NCBI GenBank assembly: GCA_033297205.1
Contig: MU859079.1
Span: forward strand, 186,001 to 250,000
Length of the DNA: 64,000 bases
Source: Pseudoneurospora amorphoporcata
Taxonomy: Eukaryota; Ascomycota; Sordariomycetes; Sordariales; Sordariaceae
Direction of reading: 5' to 3'
This document shows, one piece after another, positions 22,935-33,718 of this stretch. Each line of letters starts with the position of its first letter. The stretch's first letter is position 1. The translations under genes were made by a program, and so were the position numbers. The notes under the pieces were generated by a model. It was given only the letters and a program-made list of their open reading frames with translations. It searched no databases and was not told where the DNA came from.

Positions 22935-23776
22935 TGTGAATCAAGTGTTTGCACGTGCAAGGCAAACAAAGTATTCACAGAGCTATGTTGTTCAAGCTTT
23001 GTATGCCGTAAGACCCACGACTCAGTCCTGTGAGACGTCGGACTGTTGGGATGTGCGTGGAGGGACAAACTGTGTGCTCTGGTGAGGAAGAGCACGACAG
23101 TAGTGAGAAACGAGTGAATGACGGCGGGGATGCTTGTGAGAGTTTCACCTCATGGAAGGAAGTGGGAAGGAGAGACACAATATAGTCGTCGGACAGAACA
23201 TATACAAGAAGGTTTGTAACTTTGTATATCCTTGTGTCTGTTTGGCTTTGTGTGTGTGTGTGTGTCTGACTCGGCCTTGGATGGTGTATCGTTCGTATAG
23301 GGACGGAGACGATTGCCGAAAAGGAGCCCATTCAGACGCACGCCCTCTGCCTCGCTCAGTCCAGTAGTCTCTATCACAGAAGACGGGCATTATCACACCT
23401 TCCGGCATGGCAAAATGGGCAGAGCACTGGCATGGCGGCAAGCAAGCTACCATGTCGTTGGGTCGGTCTACTATGGAGATGGATCCATGTTCCTGACTAG
23501 AATAGGGATATCCGAATGGTCTGATGATACCTTGCAGCCCTTGGCCCGATGCTGGTCTAGAGAGGCCAAATGTTGGGAGGAGAGATGACGAACAACAAAG
23601 CGGTCTGTTCAAAGCAGTCAGCCTCTTTTCAGCTGGATTCGGTTAGACTATCGAACGGGATTATCTAGGTGTCGTGAACCATTGCAGTCCGGCCTTCTCT
23701 CGATGTGGAAGATACAGACGAGCTGAAATTTTCTTGGGGGTTCCTGTCCTGTCCTTGGGGGGGGGGGGGGGGGGGA

Positions 23777-23950
23777 CAGTTCGAAAAAGGGCCAGTTGGG
23801 CGTGGCTGGGGGGGTATCATGCAAGCAAACTTTGGGGGGCTGATATTGGAATAATGGAAATGCCAAGTTTNNNNNNNNNNACAGCCCCCGCCACCGCCCT
23901 CACCAATCACCCCCCCCCCCGCCCCCCCCCCCCGCCCCCCCCCCGCCCCG

Positions 23951-23983
<33 letters not shown>

Positions 23984-24080
23984 CCACTTCGAAAAAGGTC
24001 CAGTTCGTCGTGTCTGGGCTGGTCTCATGCAAGCAATCTTTCGGGGGCTGAGATTGGAATACTGGAAATGCCAAGTTTTG
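23777..24080. repeat. Direct repeat pair flanking the assembly gap
   Basis: Positions 23777-23870 and about 23986-24080 are similar over their whole length, sharing TTCGAAAAAGG, CATGCAAGCAA, GGGGGCTGA and GGAAATGCCAAGTTT with scattered substitutions. One copy follows a poly-G run and the other a poly-C run, and the N gap lies between them. This could be a true local duplication. It could equally be the same locus assembled twice with errors beside a homopolymer. Confidence 0.75.
23871..23880. other. Assembly gap (10 N)
   Basis: Ten N characters mark an unresolved join of unknown true length, immediately after the first copy of the direct repeat and before the C-rich tract. Confidence 0.99.
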
Positions 24081-25892
24081 AATTCCTACTAAAATTCCAC
24101 GCGAAGAAGGTCGGGTCTGGGGAGGAGCTAGACGTGCTGGGATGAGATGGAAAGAAAAATTCGCGAAATACAGGATGGGGATCTGGAGGGGGCGTCGAGT
24201 GGGCGTCAACGTGGACATGCAGCTGGGGAACAGGCCAAGGGGAAGCATCCAGTGAAGTGATGCAGGGGATTTAGGAGGGGCAAGAGGGGGATGAATACGG
24301 GCACGATGGGCTACGATGGTAAAGTGCGTGGCTTGCCGAGCTGCCCCGACTTGTTACACGGGTTCAATATCGAAGGACAACGGCTCTCGTTGCTTTTCAT
24401 GATTTGCCTCGTCAGCTTTATGTGAGTCGGTCGATAGTTGCATGTACACTAACTTATTGCTGACCTACAGCACAAGTTCGGCCGCCATTATCACATATAC
24501 CTAGTTGGCTATGTTATACGGGGGCGGACAATTGGGCGTGAGAGACGGACGGACATGGCGTGATGTTAGTGAACTCCATCTCACATCCTTCTTTGAGAAA
24601 CAGGAGGTCAACAAGTTTGACCCCTGAATTACACAAATACCGTGCCGTCCCAAGGTTTCAGCCCCCGAGCCGCCGGTACTTGCAAACGACCAGAAAGCGG
24701 TTTAGCGAATGTCCCTAGGTAAGGACGCTGTCTCACACGGTTCTTGTCGCCTGAATAGCACTGTATCAAGGCTACATTGCACTATCCTCTTTTAGCGATC
24801 AACCGGGCGAGCCAAGACCCGAACGCCATGACGCAGGAGGTCCAACTCGCCTGTTGTTGCACTAAAAACTGCAAGGAGGGTGCCTAGACTGCAGGGGCCA
24901 CCTCAGAGAAGCGACTGGACTGCAGGCAGCAACAACAAAAGACTGCGCCTGCACTGCCGTGGCCTGGATCGCATCAATTCGGACGGGTACCTTTGTGTGT
25001 GCCGCCGTGTCCGGTCGTGCTCGCTTCTCGTTCGGGTTCGAGGCCGGGTCGCTCTTTTTTTTTCCATTCACCTTCCCGTCCTCCTCCACCTCGACGGCAG
25101 CCAAGCAAAGTGATGAGCTGAATACGGATAAAAAAGACTCCAAGAGAGGATACCAAGTCAACTTACGCAGTACACGATATCCATGTTCAGTAACATGTCC
25201 AATATCACCAACGCCAACAACAAAACAACACTGCATCACACAACTTGTTCAAGTCTTTGACATAAGGTAACATTCACCATTGCACTGCGCAGTGGCAGTG
25301 AGGTGAGGTACATACCTAGACGAGGCAGATGAGTTCTGGGCTCTGAGACAAAGCCTTCGACAAGCTGCGTCGACAACCAAACAAAAACTCGTAGGCGTCA
25401 GAGGTCGCCAGCCAGTGTTTGTTTGTGCAGTCCCTTTATTTCCACCGTCCTCGATTGGTCAAACTCACCGCTTTGCTGCCAACAGACTCTTTGTCACGAG
25501 TTGTGTGTTGCACCAACATACATATCCACTGCAAATATCCAATCCCTCCCCGTCGTCGACACACGTACCTATTGTCTTCTCTTCCCTGGTGTTTGTCAGG
25601 ATCTGCCCCCGTTCCGAACAGCCGAGTTTCTCGTCAATCTTTGCCCTTCTTTGCTCTCTCCGCTTCTCAATTTCACTTCGTGTCCGTCTTAATCCCTTGC
25701 GCGCCTGTCTTTTCCGCGTCCGCGTCGTCTTTGGCTGCACGCACTTGTTACACACTTCACTTATACTGTACTGCATACTACCATCTGTTATTGCTGCATA
25801 GCGCACGCATACCGCACACAGTAGCTGTTCTTAACCGTCCACTCACCTTTCCCGCCCAACAATCAATCCCCCGATCCCCGACCCTGAACACC

Positions 25893-26951
25893 ATGGCGGA
25901 CACGCCCAAGTCCGACCGGTCGGTCGAGGAGGCCGGCTTCAAATCGGGAGGCGCCCCACAACCCCGGCGCCGATCCCGCAAGATCCTCTTCATTTCCATC
26001 GCCGCTGCCGTCGTCGTCGTACTCGGTCTGGCCCTCGGACTCGGCTTGGGTCTCGGTCTGAAAGATCACGACGGCCGCGATGAGGACAATGAGCCCTCCA
26101 CCCCGAGCCCCACCGAGTCGCCCGTGACCCCCAACGGCACCGTCTGGCAGCCCGCCGTCGGCACCAAGTGGCAGATCATCCTCAACTCGGTCCTCGACGT
26201 GCCCGCCGCCAACGCCAAGACTACGGTGACCCTGACACCCGACGTGCCCGTCTGGGACTTGGACATGTTCATCCACCGCGACACCGACGTCATCGCCAAC
26301 CTGCACTCGCTCGGCAAGCGCGCCATCTGCTACTTCTCGGCCGGCTCCTACGAGCCCTACACCCCCGACGCCGGCTCCTTCGTCGACGCCGACCTGGGCA
26401 AGGTGATGGACGGCTGGCCCGACGAGAAGTGGCTCGACATCCGCCGCACCTCGGTCCGCAACATCATGATCAAGCGCCTGGACATTGCCGTCGCCATGAA
26501 GTGCGACGCTGTTGACCCCGATAACGTGGACGGCTACAACAACGATAACGGCCTGGACCTCACCAAGCAGGACACCATTGATTTTGTCCGCTTCCTAGCC
26601 AAGGAGGCGTCCAAACGTGGCTTGGCCATGGGTCTCAAGAACGCCGGCGGTATCATCGATGATGTCCTGGATGTTGTCCAGTTCTCCGTCAACGAGCAGT
26701 GCGCCCAGTACAGCGAGTGCGACGTCTTCGCCAAGTTCACCGCGGCCGGCAAGCCCGTGTTCCATATCGAGTACCCCAGCGGCGCGACCAAGTCTATCAA
26801 GCCCAAGGATAGCGAGAAGGCGTGCGGCGCCGAGGGCGCCGATAACTTCAGTACCGTGTTGAAGGGCATGGATCTGGATGGGTGGGTTGAGTATTGCGAT
26901 GGAAAGGTTGCTCAGACCAAGGTCGCTAATACACCTGATAATGAGGATTAA
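25893..26951 (+). CDS. ega3: Ega3-like endo-alpha-1,4-galactosaminidase (GH114), membrane-anchored
   Basis: A single exon of 352 aa. I start at MADTPKSDRS although the frame is open upstream to 25419; from there the protein has a normal type II layout. It has a cytoplasmic tail with RRRSRK (25-30), a Gly/Leu/Val transmembrane helix (about 31-56), an acidic Pro/Ser/Thr linker to about 83, then the GH114 TIM-barrel. Visible barrel motifs are VPVWDLDMF (118-126), ICYFSAGSYEPY (145-156), CDAVDPDNVDGYNNDNG (204-220) and QFSVNEQCAQY (263-273). The Asp residues near 208-210 and Glu268 are the likely catalytic acids by analogy. In Aspergillus fumigatus Ega3 cleaves GalN/GalNAc stretches of GAG. It lies in tandem with sph3 on the plus strand. 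Confidence 0.93.
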   Translation: MADTPKSDRSVEEAGFKSGGAPQPRRRSRKILFISIAAAVVVVLGLALGLGLGLGLKDHDGRDEDNEPSTPSPTESPVTPNGTVWQPAVGTKWQIILNSVLDVPAANAKTTVTLTPDVPVWDLDMFIHRDTDVIANLHSLGKRAICYFSAGSYEPYTPDAGSFVDADLGKVMDGWPDEKWLDIRRTSVRNIMIKRLDIAVAMKCDAVDPDNVDGYNNDNGLDLTKQDTIDFVRFLAKEASKRGLAMGLKNAGGIIDDVLDVVQFSVNEQCAQYSECDVFAKFTAAGKPVFHIEYPSGATKSIKPKDSEKACGAEGADNFSTVLKGMDLDGWVEYCDGKVAQTKVANTPDNED

Positions 26952-27109
26952 GGGCGATGATAGTGATGAGTGATGGATTGATTGAGTGCATGTGATTCGT
27001 TGGCATGTCTTGGAGGCGGATTCGGATTCTTGGATAACCTACCTACCTACCTTACTACCTTACCTTTACCATCTATGTACCTGTATTCTATTGGGATCTA
27101 TTTGGCTGG

Positions 27110-27116
<7 letters not shown>

Positions 27117-27141
<25 letters not shown>
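27117..27141. repeat. A25 homopolymer
   Basis: Twenty-five consecutive A residues downstream of the ega3 stop. It may mark a retroposed or unstable tract; no flanking element ends were recognised. Confidence 0.9.
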
Positions 27142-27816
27142 TTGTGAGTTGCACTAGAACTTTCTGTTCGCTTCATTTTCCAGCTGTGATAGTTGTCATC
27201 GTTGTTCGTTGTTAGTGCAATGCATCATGTACCTTCACTGTACATCAAGTACCGCCATATCCACATAGTGGTACTATACCTCAATACTATACCTCATCCG
27301 ATGTTTTATTTAATCACATGTGGTTGTGTTGTTGCTGATCACCACATCCATCACACCCGACATTCCACACACCTTTGCCCAGCGCGCCAGCGGCGGCGCC
27401 CAGCACAATTACAGCGCACATATCACACACAGCCCACTGATGAACCCGACGTCAGGTAGCCCAGCAAAGCCCAGCAAAGCCCAGCCTGTGCCCCAGTGGC
27501 CAGCACGCCAGCAGCTCCCGTATCTGTACCTCTAATACGTAGATCATCACCATGTTCCTTGGCCGCTCCGTTGTCATATCACCAAGTGGAAGCCAGCGAC
27601 GGGCCAGTTTGCAACAAAAGAACCTTCGCCGCATGGTCGCCGCCGACATGGTATCTTATCATGATATACCGTCGGAGTCGCGGAAAATCTCTTGCTTTAA
27701 AAAAGGAGTTTCTTTCGTAAAGAGTTCGCAAACACCAACCAAAAAAGACTCTCTAAACTATCATTCTTCCCCTCATCGGTTTTTCTACACCTTTCACATC
27801 ATTGATATACGATCAC

Positions 27817-27820
<4 letters not shown>

Positions 27821-27870
<50 letters not shown>
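27821..27870. repeat. T50 homopolymer upstream of sph3
   Basis: About fifty consecutive T residues, roughly 300 bp before the sph3 start codon, in its presumed promoter or 5' UTR. Long poly-dT tracts exclude nucleosomes and are length-unstable. The exact count may be a sequencing estimate. Confidence 0.9.
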
Positions 27871-27871
<1 letters not shown>

Positions 27872-28167
27872 GTTGCCGACAATTGCCCTCGATACACAAT
27901 CGACCAACTGATACAATTCTGTTATCGGACACCTGCTTACCGAACCTACCTCCGTCCCCTACTCTAGTATTCCCGTATCCCACATTCCGTATCACATCGA
28001 AGCATCGGGTGCATCGCCGAGCGGTACTACAACCTTTACTCGGAACCTCACCACGACCAGTAGTAACCAGTCACCAACACTTATATCGCCGACGACTCAC
28101 ACCTCACCACTCAAATCGGTCAGCAATACGAGCTTTCACCTCACCTCACCACCAAAAAAATCCAAAA

Positions 28168-30868
28168 ATGTCCACAATCCTCGTCCCCCTCTACATTTAC
28201 CCCTCCTCCTCCGGCCTCGGCTGGTCCCCGCTCTTTTCCGCCCTCACCACCGCCCTGGAACGGAACCCTTCCCTAGAGTTTCTGGTGGTCATCAACCCCG
28301 GCAACGGACCGGGGCCGGACTACCCAATCCCGAACGCCGATTACCGCGCGGCTCTGTCACGGCTTTCTGACCTTGGTGCCTATCCCAACGTGAAGGTCAT
28401 TGGGTACGTGCATTGCAATTATGGGGAGAGGGAATTGGGGGAGATAGAGAGGGATATTGAGGATTATTTGGCATGGTTGGATTTTGATGAGAGGGGGGAA
28501 TGGGTAAGTTTGTCAAATTTCTTTGGTCTTTCCATGAATTTTTTTTTTTTTTTTCTGGGCGTCTTCTTTTTTGCCCTGCGTTTTGTCGATCTGGGGTCCA
28601 AATGTCTTGCGACTTTTGATTCGAAGTTTCGAAACCCCTCGGACCCGCAAACTCAAACTGGGGCGATCGAGATGTGATCCCCAGCACCATGAGCATCAAG
28701 CATCAGCATCAGCATCATGATCGTCAGGATCACTAGCATTGCATCGGGCATCGCATCGCCCATCACCCACCGGCAAACACCAGCAATCACTGCCACTACC
28801 AGCAACCATGGTGCTCTAGCAACGTTGCAATCTCACCTCCGAACCTTCCAACCAGCGGGCAATCCAGCCCGGCAAGGGCCATTCTCACAGCGCCCGGCCG
28901 CCGAGCCGCCGCCGATCACTGATACCAAGGGTTCTTATGATCGCCGGCGCTTGGAAACCCATCTCTCTTTTTTTTCGTTCCGCACCTTGTCCCCGGCCGG
29001 GGCTCATCCATCGCACTTGAGCCTGGAACTGCCATGATCAGCGGTACCGGGGCTGTCCCTGGCTCCTCGGTTCGGTTGCCTGTCCTTGGACCACTTCCTT
29101 GATTGGATTGGTTCGGTGTTGGCGGTGGAGTCTTTCCGTCGACAACAACAACCCCGACCCGTACCCACCGGGAGCCCGCGACCCGCGACCAAAGCTACCC
29201 GGAGGTCGGGTAACCCGCGCTGTGCGTCGGTGCTCGCCAGCAGACCGGGCTTGTCCTTGTTCAAATCTTTCGCCTGCTTGTTCAGACGAAAAAAAGAGTC
29301 TGCGCTCCGCCCTTCTTCTGGGAAAGCATCAGGGAACAGCTGTCCCGGGAGATTGGACATCGTCACTCTTCGATCACTGCTTCAGGGTTAGCGATTTTGC
29401 TCGCTCAAGGCACAGTCCCTATGACAAAACTTCGGATAAGGACCGGGAACTTACCGGAAGTTGACCGGGGACTCAATTGCTCAGAGTCTCGCTCCGTCTG
29501 GAACATCCCTCCAGTTCATCCCTTCCTCTCTGTTTCTTCGCTTTCGGGAAAAGCTTGACATCCACTTGTTTTCCGAATGAGGGCCCCTCAGGATCGGAGC
29601 TGTCAACTGGAGCTTTCACTGAAAGATGCTGAGCTTTCTAAACGGAACTAGCTTCGTTTTCGGTTGGGAAAAGAAGAACAAGACTGAAACTTCCAAACGC
29701 CCTTGAACCATGCTCTATTTCGGGGACATTCTGGAGACAGAGCCACACTTGTGTTTCTCCATCGTTCAGCTTCTCCAGCGAGTTTCGGACCTTGTCCGGT
29801 GGGGTCTTCATGCTCTCAGACCTCTCAAGGTCCTTTCGAAGCGTAGCGGACAATGTCTCGGCGGAAAGCAACCGAGATTTTCCAAAGCGGAAATTTGTTT
29901 GGAGATTGTCGTCGACAACTCCGCTCCCACCCGGTTCGGCCCCACGGAGATCTTGGCGGGAGGATCGCAAACAAGGGTCCCAAAAAAAAGTCTGTCTAGA
30001 CTAGAGTGGTCCCTGTTCTGGCCTACGTATGCGTTGCTGACAGGGACAGGGGGTCTTCCGTGGCGATCGATACGAGACAGCGTGCAGTGCACGAACCCAC
30101 ATTCGTGGTTCCGTTTCAGCGCTTTGTGTATCAGTCGTACCAAAGTTACCGTACTTACCACTTGTACCGTATTGTAAAGCTGACCTTTGAAACAAACAGG
30201 CGATCCGCTTGGACGGCATCTTTGTCGACGAAGTCCCAATAGACACCAAACATCTCGACTACCTCCAGTGCATAACAGACACTGTACGATCCGGCTTTAC
30301 CGAGGTTGCATCTCGCCGGAGCCATTGCAACAGCAGCAGCAACGTCAGCACCGACAACAGTTCTTCGTCAGCATCATCGCCAACACCCTCAACAACGGGA
30401 ATCGTGATCCACAACCCAGGCATCTTCCCCTCAGCCGACTCGTCCGACGCCTTCTTCTCCTCTCGCCTGGTAGATTACGTGGTGGTGTTCGAGAACTGCC
30501 TCGCCGCCTGGTGGGACTCGGGTGACTATGTCAGCGCTAACCTCGCCCTCTTGACCCCCGAGAAGCGGGCGAAAGCGATAGCAGTGGCTCACACTTGCGG
30601 TTGTGGTCCTAAAAGCCAGGCAGGTAGCAGTGGCTGCCGCCCCCAGCAGCAAGAAGCAAAAGGTCATCACACCGCCGGCGGGGAAGGTGCTGAAAAGACC
30701 GAAAAAGATGCCATCAAGAAGAATGTAGGGAACTTCTTGGACGAGGTTGTTACACAGCATAATCTTGCCGGCCACTTTGCCACGTCTGCTACCGACTATG
30801 CGACGTGGTGCTCGGGTTGGGAAGGCTATGTGGAGGTGGCGTGTGATTTAACAGCAGCAACATGTTAA
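28168..30868 (+). CDS. sph3: Sph3-like glycoside hydrolase (GH135, spherulin-4 family)
   Basis: Two exons, join(28168..28503,30200..30868), 334 aa. Exon 1 gives the spherulin-4 start ILVPLYIYPSSSGLGW, then VVINPGNGPG and VIGYVHCNYGERE; exon 2 continues in phase 0 with LDGIFVDEVP (the F-x-D-E active-site strand), VIHNPG and DYVVVFE. The junction fits the family well: GTAAGT donor, CTGAC branch point and ACAG acceptor. The 1,696-nt intron is far longer than the other introns here. Sph3 is a GAG hydrolase required for GAG production in Aspergillus fumigatus, where the protein is membrane-anchored. This model has no signal peptide or anchor, so an upstream exon could be missing. A Gly/Cys/Gln/Lys-rich insert at about residues 240-280 is also unusual. 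Confidence 0.85.
28504..30199 (+). other. 1.7-kb intron of sph3
   Basis: The interval between the two sph3 exons starts with GTAAGT and ends with a CTGAC branch and an ACAG acceptor. It contains a T16 run near 28541-28556, a CATCAG-rich stretch (28690-28720) and several unrelated frames (29086-29391 plus, 29638-29970 minus). I find no transposase, reverse transcriptase, clear terminal repeats or target-site duplication by eye. It could be a small intron enlarged by an insertion. Confidence 0.7.
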
Positions 30869-33718
30869 TGGGGGAGGGCTTTAGGGCTCCATCGGGGATC
30901 ATGCCGTTGTGCCTCCCGCGCGTAGATAGACGAGAAAGATCATGCCGTAAGGTGTATACATAGTAGTATAACTGAAATACAGACATAGAGTATCCACAAA
31001 AGGACCTATCTTGCTGGGTCTCGTAGCGAGTTTCAGCACACCTTTAGACCTAGACTTAAGTCTTACTATGTTTGATAAAATAGTGGAGTGATGATGGAGC
31101 TGGCACGTTGGCGATGGTTGTGTCCATGTCTCGTCTGAATCTTCCTGTCAGTATGTGTCAACCTGTCAGACCTTGGACAATCATGCTTTACCCGTATAAT
31201 CCTGTACGACGTGTATGGCCATGTACACATGCCTGACAAGCTCGTAACCCGGGTAAATGGAGCCGGTTGAACCGTCCTTCTTATGCTTGGTATTGGCGCC
31301 CGATTCGCGTGGGTGAACACGGGGCATACGAAAACAACTACCGGCGTGATAACCACCTGTATGCTGGCGACATTATATGAAAAAATAGATTTCAGGTGAG
31401 GTCTTGGCGAGAGCATGTTGTTCTGACATAGCGCAAAATAGCACCGTGGCGAACAGTTGAAAACCAGAAAATATGGAGGAAATGGCACAATGGCACAATC
31501 CAAATTGTTAGTGCCGAGTGTGCTGCTCGCTGTATGATGCAGCGCATATTCATGCCTACCTCCCCGGTAAGCTGCATAAATACAGCCTTGCAACAGGCCA
31601 CCGACATGGTGGGGGTGAGTTTGGGTTGTGTGCATTTCGCACACCGATCTTATGTGTGGCTTCGCAGACGTGTTGCACGGCGTCTATTCTACCCCGTATG
31701 GGGTACGTCGCAATATGCTCGTATACGGTCAGAGACCAAAAAAAGAAATGTGAGAGAACTTGTTTTCGTTTTTCGATGCAAATTGAGTTAAATCGTGGTG
31801 TCTTGTGGTGAATTGTGGTGAGTTGTGGTGTTTTGTGGCTGACTGAGAACGCGTTGCTCGACCCGATATACCCACGCAGCCAAGCAGGCCCAACCTCATC
31901 CTGCTGTACACATCACCCCTGGTTTGATTGTTGGCGTGGTACTTGCAGAGGGTACTTTGGCCACTTTTAGGCTTGATAGGCGGGACTTCTAGCCTGAAAA
32001 GCCTCTCGCTGGGAATGGAGTCAAGTTTTGGTGCGGTTTTGGTGCATGTGTGCGGGACACGAGAAATCGTTCATAGGAGCGCCAGAATCCCTTATCTTTT
32101 CCTTGGTCTGAAGAGGTTGCAAGTCTCGCGCTAATAATTAAAACAGGGCTGATGTATAACGCAGGTGGCAGGTGGCAGGTGGTCAGACGGGTCCCTCCCG
32201 TCGAGGCACCCGAGGTGAGAGGAGGGGACACTGGGCAATGAGATCGAAAAGACGACCTCCATCTCATCAGCCACTTCCGTGATGCTCGACCGCCCGGCCA
32301 CCACCTCACCACCTCTGCCATCCAACCCAGCTTCCACCAGTCTGCGTGTCTCGGGATGTTGGTGTGGCTGTGGCTAATGGGTGAATGTGCCTGGTGCGCC
32401 GCAGCCTGTTGCGTGCTTGTGGTCCCTGGTGTCGTGGTGGGCGTTGCCGGCCCGCTCCCGTGCTGGCTTTACCGTGACTGTGTGGCTAGCTGAACTCACA
32501 GAGCCTCTGATGAACCTTGACATCAATCAGCAGCCAGCTGTGAGTGGACGTTGGCTGTCGCATTCATGGTCGTCGTACACAAAAGTCTTACGAGCTTCGT
32601 TTCTGCTGTGACACGTTGGACGAACCCCGAGAGTCCAGACAGACAACCTGATGGCGGCGACAACAGAGTTGGAACTTGGGCAATTACTGCCAGCCAGGCC
32701 CGATTGTCTGTGGCGAGCTGTCTGCGCATACCTAGCGCACGAGTCTGCACTGCGTCTAGTTCTAGAAGTGACCGGACCACTGAAAAAGGACGCGTGGGAT
32801 TTGTGCGATTCAGTGCAGACCAGTCCTGGGAATAGTGAGAGTGATACGCCCTGTTATTAGACCTGTAAACCGGCCCTATTCGGTATCAAGGCGTGCTATA
32901 CTATCACTTGCAGTATGCGGCCGTCCTAATAGTAGCGCCCCAATCCGGACGGACAACTCACACTGCCCGCTGGTTGGCCTTCAGCCCTGTCCGAAAACGT
33001 CGACTCATGACGGCCACCCATCACGTAAACCATTACCATTGAGACCACACCACCGCATCGAGAACCACAGACCCAGCCGCACACAGCTGGTATGTTTTCA
33101 TGTACCCCCCCCCCCCCCCCCCCAATCACCTCCTCATTGTGCCTCTTTCATGCCGTCACATTTGCGCTGTCACGCTAGCTGGGGCTGGGGATATGGCTCT
33201 CCGAAGAATGTCTGGATCCTGAAGCCTGCGACAGCCCGGGGATGCTTGTTTGGAGGAGGTGACGAATTCTTCAACGGATTCTGGTTCGACTGCAGTAGCT
33301 AGACTGCTCCGATGTGCATTCTCGTTCGATAGTCGGTGTCGCCAACAGCTGAAGAACCGAAAGCGTCGAGATGGTGGTAGGCATCCGGGGACGTGGTCCG
33401 GCAGAAAAAAAACAACAACAGCCCCGAAGTACGTGCTAGGGCTGACTCGTTTAACTCGCTGCCGAACCCCTGCTCAAGCAAAGAAAAGTGTAAGTCGGTC
33501 TGGCTGAAAGGCAGTGTAGGAGAAGGTTGGTTGGTGCCATAGTAGGATGACATTAGAACATAGATGGCGGCATCCCACCTCGAATTTGGGGGTTTGAGAG
33601 TTAGTTCAGTTTCTGTTGAAGATTAGCAGACACACACACCGACGCAGTCCAAAGTCAAGCACACATCAAGACAAGCCAGACACAGACACACACAGACACA
33701 CAGACACTCTTGCCCAAC
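30869..33718. other. Long intergenic region, no supported gene
   Basis: 2.8 kb between sph3 and the small secreted protein gene. Frames such as 31066-31644 minus (192 aa) lack motifs and have His/Pro/Thr-rich composition typical of chance frames. It contains a C19 run (33105-33123) and, just before 33719, a CA-rich 5' UTR. Confidence 0.4.
33105..33123. repeat. C19 homopolymer
   Basis: Nineteen consecutive C residues in intergenic DNA; no associated gene. The exact length is probably uncertain. Confidence 0.85.

Larger units (their letters stand above)
22935..25892. other. Intergenic region between agd3 and ega3, with assembly gap
   Basis: 3 kb between the divergent starts of agd3 and ega3. 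It includes a (TG)n stretch near 23250-23268, a G20 run (23757-23776), a 10-N gap (23871-23880), a long C-rich tract (23910-23984) and a duplicated ~94-bp segment around the gap. The last kilobase carries an in-frame upstream extension of ega3 starting at 25419, probably 5' UTR. No other gene is supported. Confidence 0.5.
26952..28167. other. Intergenic region between ega3 and sph3
   Basis: 1.2 kb of 3' and 5' flanks. It contains an A25 run (27117-27141), tandem ACCT tetranucleotides near 27041-27064 and a T50 run (27821-27870). No supported gene: the frame at 27802 is open into sph3 only because the poly-T tract reads as poly-Phe. Confidence 0.55.

Noticed and set aside
29086..29970. Frames inside the sph3 intron (plus 29086-29391, minus 29638-29970), considered as transposon remnants
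   Set aside because: No transposase or reverse transcriptase motif, no terminal repeats and no target-site duplication could be seen by eye.
31066..31644. 192-codon minus-strand frame between sph3 and the secreted-protein gene
   Set aside because: No motif or good start context; composition (His, Pro, Thr, Arg-rich) is typical of a chance frame, and plus-strand frames overlap it.
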